Below are positions 17,384 through 25,601 of a stretch of DNA of 64,000 nucleotides, piece after piece (within the stretch, counting starts at the first letter, position 1; every line of letters starts with the position of its first letter). The notes under the pieces were generated by a model. The model was given only the letters and a program-made list of their open reading frames with translations. It had not been told where the DNA came from and searched no databases. Made by a program: the position numbers and the translations under genes. This stretch comes from Labedella gwakjiensis (lineage in GTDB: Bacteria; Actinomycetota; Actinomycetes; Actinomycetales; Microbacteriaceae), in assembly GCF_003014675.1 (NCBI RefSeq), contig NZ_PYAU01000001.1:1922001-1986000 (forward strand), written 5' to 3'.

Positions 17384-18442
17384 ATGCTGACATTGAAGGA
17401 CATAGCCCAGCACGTGGGCGTCTCTCCGTCGACCGTGTCGCTCGTGCTCAACGATCGCGATCGCGGACGAGTGAACACCTCGGTCGCCGACCAGATCCGT
17501 CGTGCCGCGAACGAGATGGGGTACGTCCCCAACCTGCTGGCGCGCAGCCTCAAGACCAAGCAGTCCCACACCATCGGTGTGCTCTCCGACGGTGTCGCGA
17601 GCGTGCCGTTCGCCGGGCCCATGCTGAGAGGGGCGCAGACGACGGCGTGGAACGACGGATACCTCCTCATGCTCATCGACACGGGCGGTCGTGCCGAGCT
17701 GGACGCCCCCGCCGTGAAGTCGCTCATGCAGCGGAACATCGAAGGGCTGATCCTCGCGACCGAGTACCACCGGTTCGTGGACGTCCCGCTCGTCCCCCGC
17801 TCGATCCCGGCGGTGGTCCTCGATGGCACGCCGGCGACGGACCGTGCCGACATCGACTCGGTCGTCCCCGATGAGGAGCAGGGCGCATACGACGCCGTCC
17901 GCTTCCTCCTCGACAGGGGCCACCGGCGGATCGCGCACCTGACGGTGAGCGACCCCCGGTTCGTCGCCCGCGAGCTGCGTCTGGCCGGCTACACCCGCGC
18001 GCTCGACGAGGCGGGGGTGGGAGGGGATGAACGACTCATCGTCCGCGCGCCCACCGTCCGTACGGTCGACGGGTACCCCGTCGCGCACGACCTGTTGAGC
18101 CGGTCGGACCGGCCGACCGCCGTCTTCTGCTTCTCCGACCAGCTCGCCTTCTCCGTGTATCAGGCCGCGGGCGACCTCGGCCTCCGGATCCCGGAGGACG
18201 TCTCCGTCGTCGGATTCGACAACCAGACGTTCGTCGCCGATGCGCTCCGGCCCGGCCTCACGAGTGTCTCCCTGCCTCATGAGTCGATGGGCTCGTGGGC
18301 CGTCGGCCGAGCGATCAGCCGGATACGAGACGCCAACCGTCTCGCCGACGATCCTCCCGAGCTGTCCCCGCGCGGCGAGCGCCGACTCATGCACTGCCCC
18401 CTCGTCGTGAGGGAGTCGGTCGCCCCCGCACCTCCCCCCTGA
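17384..18442 (+). CDS. LacI family transcriptional regulator (GH172 locus)
   Basis: 352 residues from ATG 17384, with GGAGG six bases upstream. Helix-turn-helix LKDIAQHVGVSPSTVSLVLN is at residues 3-22, followed by the effector-binding domain (IGVLSDGVASVPFAGPMLRG onward). It is co-oriented with, and 178 bases ahead of, the binding-protein gene of the next importer, and the only evident operator is in front of itself, so the regulator and transport genes may be one unit. The natural inducer is probably the sugar freed or imported by the GH172 system. Confidence 0.92.
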   Translation: MLTLKDIAQHVGVSPSTVSLVLNDRDRGRVNTSVADQIRRAANEMGYVPNLLARSLKTKQSHTIGVLSDGVASVPFAGPMLRGAQTTAWNDGYLLMLIDTGGRAELDAPAVKSLMQRNIEGLILATEYHRFVDVPLVPRSIPAVVLDGTPATDRADIDSVVPDEEQGAYDAVRFLLDRGHRRIAHLTVSDPRFVARELRLAGYTRALDEAGVGGDERLIVRAPTVRTVDGYPVAHDLLSRSDRPTAVFCFSDQLAFSVYQAAGDLGLRIPEDVSVVGFDNQTFVADALRPGLTSVSLPHESMGSWAVGRAISRIRDANRLADDPPELSPRGERRLMHCPLVVRESVAPAPPP

Positions 18443-18620
18443 TTCCTCCTCCCCCCTGCGCACACCCGCGCGATCGATCCGGCGCCGTTCATCCGACGAT
18501 GCCGTCCCGCACCACCCGAACCGGACGTCCGTCGTGCCGGTGACCACCCGTGCCCGCCGGTCGCGACCTCCGTCGCGCCCTCGGGCCTCCCTCCCCATTG
18601 GAAAAGCAAGGAAGCTCGAC

Positions 18621-19943
18621 ATGAAGAGATCACCGATCCGGCGACGCACCATCGCCGCCGCCACCACGCTCATCGCGGCTGCAGCCGCTCTCACCGGATG
18701 CGCCGGCTCGTCCGGTTCGGACGGCGACACGTTCACGATCGTCCAGTACGAGAACCCCGACTCCGCGCAAGGACAGGGGTGGGCGCTCGCCCTCGAGATG
18801 TTCAAGGAGATGCATCCCGACGTCACCGTCGACTTCCAGACGACGAGCTTCGACGCGATCCGGCAGAACGCGAAGATCATGCTCTCCGGCAACGACGTGC
18901 CCGACGTGATGGAGTTCAACAAGGGCAACGCCGACGGCGGCCAGCTCGCCGCGCAGGGACTCCTCGACCCGATCACCGACCTCGTCGAGGAACGCGGATG
19001 GGACGAGAAGGTCAGCGGCGGCATGGCCTCGTTCGCGCGCTACGACGAGAACGGCAATGCGGGCTCCGGTGACTGGTACGGCGTGCCGAACATCGGCGAG
19101 TACGTGATGTTCTACTACAACGAGGACCTGTTCGAACAGGCGGGTGTGACCGAGATCCCCACGACCCTCGACGGCTTCGAATCGGCGATGGACGCGATGC
19201 TCGCCGCCGGTATCACCCCCATCTCGAGCTCGGCGGCCACGAGCCAGGGCTTCAACCAGATGTGGGTGTGGTACTCGCTCGTCTCGCAGGCCGCCGGTGA
19301 CGATCGGTCCGCGATCGACGACTTCATGTTCCTGAAGGAGGACATCGACTTCTCGACCGGCCCGTGGGCCGAGGGGACGCAGCGGTTCCAGGACTGGATC
19401 GACAAGGGCTACGTCGGCGAGGACCTCGGCGGGCTGAGCTTCGAGCAGGCGACCGTCAACTTCTTGAGCGGCGACACCGCGATGCTCATCTGGAACAACG
19501 GCGAGTTCGCCCGCATCCGGGAACAGGCCACGTTCCCGTGGAACTACTTCACGCTCCCGGGCGCCGAGCTCTCCATGGGGTCGTCTGGTCACCTCTGGGG
19601 CATCCCGGCCAAGTCCGACAACAAGGACCTCGCCGCCGACTGGATCGACATCACGCTCAGCCCGGAGGTGCAGAACCTCATCGGACAGAAGGGTGGCCTG
19701 CCGCTCGCCGGCGACACGAGCACCATCGACGACGAGATCACGCGCACCTTCACCGAGCGCTTCGACGAGCTCGTCGAGTCCGACGCCATGACCTTCTACC
19801 CGGACTACCCGGTCCCCGGCTTCCTCGACTTCATTCAGACGCACATGCAGGCGATGTCGAACGGGAACGAGACCGCCGAGGAGTACCTCGACGCCCTCCA
19901 GCAGTTCTACGACGACGGCAAGGCCGCCGCCTCCGAAGGCTGA
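18621..19943 (+). CDS. extracellular sugar-binding lipoprotein of a second ABC importer
   Basis: 440 residues from ATG 18621, AAGGAAG six bases upstream. The signal has an Arg-rich start, a hydrophobic core and the lipobox LTGC (Cys at about 27). The mature part has family 1 solute-binding features (DVPDVMEFNKGNADGGQLAAQ, about 94-114, and VMFYYNEDLFEQAG). It should bind the oligosaccharide handled by the following permeases and by the GH172 hydrolase. No local ATPase gene. Confidence 0.92.
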   Translation: MKRSPIRRRTIAAATTLIAAAAALTGCAGSSGSDGDTFTIVQYENPDSAQGQGWALALEMFKEMHPDVTVDFQTTSFDAIRQNAKIMLSGNDVPDVMEFNKGNADGGQLAAQGLLDPITDLVEERGWDEKVSGGMASFARYDENGNAGSGDWYGVPNIGEYVMFYYNEDLFEQAGVTEIPTTLDGFESAMDAMLAAGITPISSSAATSQGFNQMWVWYSLVSQAAGDDRSAIDDFMFLKEDIDFSTGPWAEGTQRFQDWIDKGYVGEDLGGLSFEQATVNFLSGDTAMLIWNNGEFARIREQATFPWNYFTLPGAELSMGSSGHLWGIPAKSDNKDLAADWIDITLSPEVQNLIGQKGGLPLAGDTSTIDDEITRTFTERFDELVESDAMTFYPDYPVPGFLDFIQTHMQAMSNGNETAEEYLDALQQFYDDGKAAASEG

Positions 19944-20024
19944 TCCGTCATCGCGTCGCCACAGCTCGTCCGTCGCCCCCGGCCCGCCGTCTCGGCGGGC
20001 CGGGGCCCCACCCGGAGGGAACAC

Positions 20025-20939
20025 ATGTCCCCGCGCACCACCGCCCGTCGGCAAGCGCCCTACCTGCTCTATCTGCTCCCGATCGCCTGCGGGTTCCTCC
20101 TCGTGGTGATCGCCCCGTTCGTCATGAACGTGGCCGTGAGCCTGTTCCGGTGGAAGGGCGGGCTCGCCCCGATGCGCTGGTACGGCCTCGGGAACTACAC
20201 CGATCTGCTCGCCGACGAGCAGTTCTGGAGGTCGTTCTCCAACTCCATCGCGATGATCGTCGCGATCGTCGTGATCCCCACGGCCATCGGCGTGGTCCTC
20301 GCCGCTCTCCTCTTCGACTACCTCGGGAAGACGTTCGGCACACGCGTCGCCTCGTTCCTCCGGGCCACCTACTACCTCCCGCAGATCCTGCCCATCGCGG
20401 TCGCCGGCTTCATCTGGAGCTGGATCCTCGACACCCGGAACGGCGCCCTGAACGCGACGCTCCACGCGATCGGCATCGTGGACCCGCCCGACTGGCTCGG
20501 CGATCCCGGGACGGCGATCTACGCGGTCATGCTCATGCTCGTCTGGCTGCAGATCGGCTACCCGGTGGTCATCTTCATGGCGGCCCTGCAGAGGGTCGAC
20601 CCGGAGCTCTACGAAGCGGCCGAACTGGACGGTGCCGGGTGGTGGCGCCGGTTCTTCGCCATCACCATCCCCCAGATCCGACCGGAGGTGTTCATCGTCG
20701 TGCTCACCGCGACCGTCGGCGCGCTCAAAGTGTTCGCGCCCATCCTGATCCTCACGGGCGGTGGGCCGGAGGGGTCCACCGTCGTCCCGTCCTACTACGC
20801 CTATCGGAACTTCTTCGAGCTGTCCCAAGTGGGGTACGGCTCGGCGATCGCCACCGTCATGTCGATCGTCATCTTCGCCATCGCCGCCGTGCTCCTCGTC
20901 TGGCAGCGACGGGCCGATCGTCAGGAGGGCGTCCGATGA
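20025..20939 (+). CDS. sugar ABC transporter permease, MalF type
   Basis: 304 residues from ATG 20025 with GGAGGGA upstream. Six hydrophobic segments are visible, starting with LLYLLPIACGFLLVVIAPFV; the EAA loop is EAAELDGAGWWRRFFAITIP (about 202-221). It pairs with the next permease to form the channel. The last codons overlap the next start in ATGA. Confidence 0.92.
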   Translation: MSPRTTARRQAPYLLYLLPIACGFLLVVIAPFVMNVAVSLFRWKGGLAPMRWYGLGNYTDLLADEQFWRSFSNSIAMIVAIVVIPTAIGVVLAALLFDYLGKTFGTRVASFLRATYYLPQILPIAVAGFIWSWILDTRNGALNATLHAIGIVDPPDWLGDPGTAIYAVMLMLVWLQIGYPVVIFMAALQRVDPELYEAAELDGAGWWRRFFAITIPQIRPEVFIVVLTATVGALKVFAPILILTGGGPEGSTVVPSYYAYRNFFELSQVGYGSAIATVMSIVIFAIAAVLLVWQRRADRQEGVR

Positions 20940-21790
20940 GCGCCGCGACCGGCACCCGCGTCCGCGCCCGGCGCTCACCCCTGCAGTGGATCCTCCTGGG
21001 AGCCGCCGTCGCGTTCGCCGTCCTCATGCTCTCCCCGTTCTGGCTGCTCGTCCTCAACGCCTTCAAGTCGGGGACGGACTACTCGTCCAACGGCCCTCTC
21101 GCCTGGCCGCAGTCGTTCACGCTGGACGCGTTCACCTCGTATCTCGCACGCGTCAACTTCCCCGTCGCTCTCGGCAACTCCATCCTCATCGCCACCGTCG
21201 TGGCCTTCGTCGGCGTGGCGCTCGCGCTCGCGAGCGCCTACGCGATCGGCATCGGCCGCGTGAAGGGGAGCGGGGCGGTCGTCGCGCTCCTCCTCATCGC
21301 CACCATGCTGCCCCACGAAGCACTCATCTACCCGCTGTTCTACGGGGCGCAGGCCACCGGCACCCTCAACACGGTGTGGTCGGTGATCATCGTCTTCGTG
21401 GTCCTGCAGGGGGCGTACGGCACGTACATCCTCGCGAGCGTCATGTCGACGGTGCCGAAGGAGCTCCTCGAAGCGGCGGCCATCGACGGCGCGAACCGCT
21501 GGCAGATCCTCTGGCGGGTCGTGTTCCCCGTGCTGCGGCCCACCCTCAGCGTGCTCGTCGTGTTCTTCTTCATCTGGACCTGGAACGAGTTCTACATCCC
21601 GCTGATCCTCCTCAACGACCCCACGTCGCAGACCGTGCCCATCGCGCTCTCGACGCTCCGTGGACAGCATTCGATCGACGTGACGGTGGTCAACGCCGGA
21701 TCGCTGCTGTCGCTCATCCCCACGCTCGTCTTCTTCCTCATCTTCCAGCGCACGCTCAGTCGCGGCGTGACGGCTGGATCCGTCAAGTGA
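20936..21790 (+). CDS. sugar ABC transporter permease, MalG type
   Basis: 284 residues from ATG 20936, overlapping the previous stop by four bases. Hydrophobic segments begin with WILLGAAVAFAVLMLSPFWL; the EAA loop is EAAAIDGANRWQILWRVVFP (about 181-200). Second membrane component of the CUT1-type importer. The GH172 gene follows 35 bases later on the same strand. Confidence 0.92.
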   Translation: MSAATGTRVRARRSPLQWILLGAAVAFAVLMLSPFWLLVLNAFKSGTDYSSNGPLAWPQSFTLDAFTSYLARVNFPVALGNSILIATVVAFVGVALALASAYAIGIGRVKGSGAVVALLLIATMLPHEALIYPLFYGAQATGTLNTVWSVIIVFVVLQGAYGTYILASVMSTVPKELLEAAAIDGANRWQILWRVVFPVLRPTLSVLVVFFFIWTWNEFYIPLILLNDPTSQTVPIALSTLRGQHSIDVTVVNAGSLLSLIPTLVFFLIFQRTLSRGVTAGSVK

Positions 21791-21825
21791 CGCCGCCCGG
21801 CGACACGCATCCGACAAGGAGTCCC

Positions 21826-22923
21826 ATGTTCACCCCCTGGTCACCCACCCCACGCGCGCGCGGAGTGCGCAGCCGATCCATCAACGCGGAGAACCCGCAC
21901 GGCGCGATCGGAGGTGCCGCGAGGACGGCTTCCCCGCTCGGGACCGGACGGAAGGGAACCGCGTTCCTCCCGCTGCCGGCCAACGAGACCCTCGTGCTCG
22001 CCGACATCGACGGCCCCGGTGTGATCCGCCACATCTGGATCACGGTGGCCGACGCGACCGAGGCCGGTCCCTTCGTCCTCCGGGATCTCGTGTTGCGTGC
22101 CTACTGGGACGGTTCGGAGGCCCCCGCCGTCGACGTCCCTCTCGGCGACTTCTTCTGCAACGGCTTCGCGACGCGAGCTCGTGTGACATCGATGCCCATC
22201 GTCGTGGCGCCGACCGGAGGGATGAACTCGTACTTCCCCATGCCCTTCCGGCGCTCGGCGCGACTCGAACTCGTGAGTCAGCACGGGGGAGATCTGCCGC
22301 ACGTCTTCTTCCAGGTCGACTACACGACGGGCGACGATCTCGCGGAGGACGTCGAGTACTTCCACGCGCAGTGGCGCCGCTCCAACGGGACGACCGCGCG
22401 CGGGGAGGACCACGTGATCCTCGACGGAGTCAGCGGGAGTGGGACGTACGTGGGGACGTATGTCGCGCTCGCCTCCCTGCAGCGCTACTGGTGGGGGGAG
22501 GGCGAGGTGAAGTTCTTCATCGACGCGGACGAGGAGTACCCGACCCTGTGCAGCACCGGACTCGAGGACTATGCCGGTGGCGCCTGGGCGTTCCAGGACG
22601 AACTTCGTTCGTCGCCGGAGCCTGCGATCCTCACGTTCGATTCGAACTTCTTCGGATACCCGTTCCACAGCACCCGCGACCGGACGAAGGCGTCGCCCTT
22701 CTCGACGGAGGCCGTACCCATGCACGCCCTCTACCGGTGGCACCTCCCCGATCCGATCTACTTCGACGAGCGCATCCGGGTGACCCTCCAGCAGATCGGC
22801 GCGTGGGACTTCGGACTCTTCGAGAGGCAGGACGACATCAGCACCGTCGCCTACTGGTACCAGTCGGGCACGGCTGCTCCGTTCCCCTCGTTGCCGTCCG
22901 CGTCCGAACGCTGGCCGCGTTGA
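21826..22923 (+). CDS. DUF2961 / glycoside hydrolase family 172 protein
   Basis: 365 residues from ATG 21826, AAGGAG upstream. The DUF2961 jelly-roll is recognisable from GPGVIRHIWITV (about 64-75), VPLGDFFCNGF, and the diagnostic STGLEDYAGGAWAF at about 244-257 with the conserved Glu-Asp. Characterised GH172 enzymes act on alpha-D-fructofuranosides, including difructose dianhydride I, and on alpha-D-arabinofuranosides of mycobacterial arabinan. There is no signal peptide, so it would work on imported oligosaccharides. It is last in the operon with the importer. Which furanoside it takes is not resolved by sequence. Confidence 0.88.
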   Translation: MFTPWSPTPRARGVRSRSINAENPHGAIGGAARTASPLGTGRKGTAFLPLPANETLVLADIDGPGVIRHIWITVADATEAGPFVLRDLVLRAYWDGSEAPAVDVPLGDFFCNGFATRARVTSMPIVVAPTGGMNSYFPMPFRRSARLELVSQHGGDLPHVFFQVDYTTGDDLAEDVEYFHAQWRRSNGTTARGEDHVILDGVSGSGTYVGTYVALASLQRYWWGEGEVKFFIDADEEYPTLCSTGLEDYAGGAWAFQDELRSSPEPAILTFDSNFFGYPFHSTRDRTKASPFSTEAVPMHALYRWHLPDPIYFDERIRVTLQQIGAWDFGLFERQDDISTVAYWYQSGTAAPFPSLPSASERWPR

Positions 22924-22966
22924 CGCGGCGTCGCGCGGGCCGCGCCCCACCGTTATCCGACAGGCG

Positions 22967-22972
22967 TAGGCT
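22967..22972 (+). promoter_or_regulatory. -10 box of the alcohol dehydrogenase promoter
   Basis: TAGGCT followed by AAAAG, about 86 bases before the ATG at 23059. Here the gene has its own AAGGAG site, so the transcript carries a normal leader. Confidence 0.45.
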
Positions 22973-23058
22973 AAAAGCAACGGAGCCGGCGCCCTCGTCT
23001 CCGTGCTGATGGGAACACGACGCCGGACCCCGGCCTTCGCGAACCCACAAGGAGAATC

Positions 23059-24102
23059 ATGCGCGCCGTCGTCTTCGAGCAGTACAACACCTTCCCCTCC
23101 CTCGGCGAGGTGGAACGACCGACTCCGGGACCGGGTGAGGTCCTGCTCAAGGTGGCAGGCGCCGGCGCCTGCCACTCCGACGTCGCCATCTACAAGGAGT
23201 TCCAGGAGGGCCAGCCCGGTTCGATGCCGCCGTCGTTCGTCCTCGGTCACGAGAACTCCGGCTGGATCGAGGAGGTCGGCCCCGGGGTCGACGGCTTCAC
23301 GAAGGGCGACGCCTACCTCGTCTACGGGCCGGTCGGCTGCGGGCACTGCAAGATGTGCTCCAAGGGCCAGGACACCTACTGCGAGAACGCCGCGACCATG
23401 CCGTACCTCGGCATCGGACTCGGTCGCGACGGCGGCATGGCCGAGTACGTCGTGGTGCCCGCCCGCAACCTCGTGCCGCTCGGCGACGCCGACCCCGTGG
23501 CCGCCGCTCCGCTCAGCGACGCCGCGCTGACGCCGTACCACGCGATCAAGAACTCCCTCCCGAACCTCGCGGGCGGCGGACGCTTCGCCCTCGTGGTGGG
23601 ACTCGGCGGGCTCGGCCAGATCGCCGTCCAGATCCTCACGGCCCTCACCGGCGCCACGGTCATCGCGACCGACATGAAGGAGGACGCCATGGCGCGCGCC
23701 GCCGAGCGCGGCGCGATCACCGTGCCGGGAGGCGAGGGTCAGGTGGAGCGCATCCGCGAGATCACCGGCGGCCGGGGTGTGGACGCGGCCTTCGACTTCG
23801 TGGGCGCGACACCCACGATCAAGACGGCTCAGGCATCGATGGCGCAGGGCGGACGGCTCACGGTCGTCGGCATCGCCGGTGGCGTGACCGAGTGGTCGTT
23901 CTTCACGACGCCGTACGAGTCGACGATGACGAACACCTACTGGGGCACGATCGAGGACCTCTACGACGTCGTCGCCATGTACCGCGCCGGCCAGATCGTG
24001 CCCGACATCGAGCGCTACGCGATGGACGACGCCCTCGAGGCCTACCGCAAGCTCGAGGCGGGCGAACTCTCGGGTCGCGCCGTCGTGGTGCCCCACGCCT
24101 GA
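23059..24102 (+). CDS. zinc-dependent NAD(P) alcohol dehydrogenase
   Basis: 347 residues from ATG 23059, AAGGAG upstream. Catalytic zinc site: Cys in GACHSDV (about 38) and the GHENSGWIEEVG His-Glu pair (about 61). Structural zinc: four Cys in the stretch CGHCKMCSKGQDTYC (about 95-109). Rossmann site VVGLGGLGQIAVQI at about 178-191. It is a medium-chain dehydrogenase reversibly oxidising an alcohol to an aldehyde. It stands alone, with its own promoter; the substrate is not given by the context. Confidence 0.93.
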   Translation: MRAVVFEQYNTFPSLGEVERPTPGPGEVLLKVAGAGACHSDVAIYKEFQEGQPGSMPPSFVLGHENSGWIEEVGPGVDGFTKGDAYLVYGPVGCGHCKMCSKGQDTYCENAATMPYLGIGLGRDGGMAEYVVVPARNLVPLGDADPVAAAPLSDAALTPYHAIKNSLPNLAGGGRFALVVGLGGLGQIAVQILTALTGATVIATDMKEDAMARAAERGAITVPGGEGQVERIREITGGRGVDAAFDFVGATPTIKTAQASMAQGGRLTVVGIAGGVTEWSFFTTPYESTMTNTYWGTIEDLYDVVAMYRAGQIVPDIERYAMDDALEAYRKLEAGELSGRAVVVPHA

Positions 24103-24106
24103 GTGG

Positions 24107-24859
24107 TTACCGCAGCGAAAGGGTGGAGTCGACGAGCGTCGCGTTCATGAGTCCGCGTTCGCGGTCGGCGCCGTCGAGACTCGCCCAGCTCGGATGACGT
24201 TCATCGCCGGCGTGTTCGACGATCGCTCGGAGTCGGCGCTTGTCGTTCTTGCTCAGGCTCGCAAAATCCAAAGCAGACACGTCGGTGATGCACGCGAGGA
24301 GGACCGCGGCATCGTCGAGGTGGCGGCCGCGGTCGCGCTGGTCGACGAGATATGCCGCTCCTTTCGCCACGAGTGCGCCCAGCTCATCGGGAATGCCCAA
24401 GCGAACGAGTGCGCCTCCTGAGAAAGCGAGGCTGTATGAGTCGCGGCGCCGAATGGCTTGTTCGCCTGCGGGCGCCGCAAACGCAGGGCGCAACGAAAGG
24501 CGGGGTCTCATTCTCGAGGGCAGGTGATCCGCGACCATGATGTCGACCTTGCGTCCATCGGTGTGCTGGAAGCGGTAGGCGTGCCGCTCCCCGCCGGACA
24601 GTTCGAACCCGATTCTGTGTAGCGCACTCTTCGTGTCGACGAGGCTGGACCGATCCGCCCGGTAATCCACCAGGGCGTCCATGTCTTCGGTAGGCCGTCG
24701 CATGACCACTCCCGACCGTCGGGCGTGGGCCGCGACCATGAGCCCACCGACCAGGGTCAATCGTTCTGCGATTCCTGTGGTGGAGACGTCAATGACCGTT
24801 CTCCAGGCAGGGAGGAGGTCTTCGTGCCCCATGTCGACCGTCAGTGAGAGTCCAGCCAT
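24107..24859 (-). CDS. AbiEii/AbiGii-like nucleotidyltransferase (candidate toxin)
   Basis: 250 residues from ATG 24859, overlapping the 3' end of the upstream gene by 19 bases. The nucleotidyltransferase pattern is LVGGLMVAAH (about 34-43) followed by RPTEDMDALVDYR (about 53-65): a Gly-Gly strand then T-x-D-x-D metal ligands, as in the MenT/AbiEii/DUF1814 group. The middle KVDIMVADH supplies the third acidic strand. AbiEii-type toxins transfer nucleotides to tRNA or another target and arrest growth. The region is visibly less G+C-rich than its neighbours, which suggests acquisition. An alternative is an antibiotic or tRNA nucleotidyltransferase without toxicity. Confidence 0.65.
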   Translation of the reverse strand: MAGLSLTVDMGHEDLLPAWRTVIDVSTTGIAERLTLVGGLMVAAHARRSGVVMRRPTEDMDALVDYRADRSSLVDTKSALHRIGFELSGGERHAYRFQHTDGRKVDIMVADHLPSRMRPRLSLRPAFAAPAGEQAIRRRDSYSLAFSGGALVRLGIPDELGALVAKGAAYLVDQRDRGRHLDDAAVLLACITDVSALDFASLSKNDKRRLRAIVEHAGDERHPSWASLDGADRERGLMNATLVDSTLSLR

Positions 24860-25521
24860 CTCCGCCTCAGATCGTCGAGTGCTCGCAGGCCGCCGCTGCG
24901 CTCCCTGGTGTCGGTGCTCACTGCTAAATCGGCCGCAATGACGGCGACCGGCATCACTGTGTCGCCATAGTCGATGGGAAGGGTGTTGTCCCAAAGGAGG
25001 TCACGTCCGTCGCGCGCTGCCACCATGAAGTTGTCGGCTGCGTGGTCAGAGGCTGTTCCTCGTCGGACATATCCCGATACGTTTCGCGTGTCGTCCATGA
25101 GGTCGACGCCGAGCGCGCCGGCCGCTGCGCGTCCGGTGGAGATGAGATCGGAGGAGGCTTTGGCGACGTTGGCGGCCCGGAAGTGGTGGGCTCGCGTGCG
25201 GCTGGCGACCGCTCGCGCGATCTGATCCGCCGACAACGTTCGGATTCGTTCACGTGTCCGGGCCGACGTGCGTGGAGTGAGCCATTCGGCTCGCATCCCC
25301 GACAACTCCCATAACAGTGCCCAGGCGCTGTCGGGGGTGAGCTGCCGTCCTTTACCTGTTCGGGCGGACGCCTGGAAGCGGAGGGCGGAATCTGAATCGA
25401 CGAGCCACGCCCCCGACGGAAGCCGGCGGCCCTGGATGGCGCCGTCGGAGAGGAGGTCGGTGGCATGGCGTCGGGTGACGCCGAGAAGTTCGGCGAGCTC
25501 GGGCGCTGTGATGTCGGGCAT
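24841..25521 (-). CDS. HTH protein paired with the nucleotidyltransferase (candidate antitoxin/repressor)
   Basis: 226 residues from ATG 25521, GGAGG eight bases upstream. A short helix-turn-helix starts the protein (APELAELLGVTRRHATDLLS, about 6-25), followed by RRLPSGAWLVD, an excisionase/MerR-like wing. The remaining 170 residues form an alpha-helical region I do not recognise, with repeated Ala/Arg and DLISTGRAAAGALGVDL. Gene order (DNA-binding protein first, nucleotidyltransferase second, overlapping) is that of AbiE-type systems, where the first product is antitoxin and autorepressor. A palindromic element lies 17 bases upstream of its start. Confidence 0.6.
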   Translation of the reverse strand: MPDITAPELAELLGVTRRHATDLLSDGAIQGRRLPSGAWLVDSDSALRFQASARTGKGRQLTPDSAWALLWELSGMRAEWLTPRTSARTRERIRTLSADQIARAVASRTRAHHFRAANVAKASSDLISTGRAAAGALGVDLMDDTRNVSGYVRRGTASDHAADNFMVAARDGRDLLWDNTLPIDYGDTVMPVAVIAADLAVSTDTRERSGGLRALDDLRRRWLDSH

Positions 25522-25538
25522 GCCAGATAACCTCCAAT

Positions 25539-25554
25539 TCAGGAACTATTCTGA
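25539..25554. promoter_or_regulatory. candidate operator of the HTH-nucleotidyltransferase pair
   Basis: TCAGGAACTATTCTGA: TCAG and CTGA arms with a partly symmetric A+T-rich centre, in an A+T-rich stretch (25530-25565) between the divergent HTH and lipoate ligase genes. AbiE antitoxins repress through inverted repeats in the same position. Confidence 0.4.
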
Positions 25555-25589
25555 CATATATCGGACCCTGCGTGTGTGGTGCGCGCGGA

Positions 25590-25595
25590 TAGTCT
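25590..25595 (+). promoter_or_regulatory. -10 box of a leaderless lipoate ligase transcript
   Basis: TAGTCT ends six bases before the ATG at 25602; no ribosome-binding site is seen. Confidence 0.55.
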
Positions 25596-25601
25596 GGACG
25601 C

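Noticed and set aside
18630-20978. 782-codon open frame on the minus strand
   Set aside because: Antisense to the binding-protein and permease genes, Arg/Glu/Asp/His-rich with no domain; shadow frame.
21841-24096. 751-codon open frame on the minus strand
   Set aside because: Antisense across two clear genes (GH172 and alcohol dehydrogenase); composition of a shadow frame.
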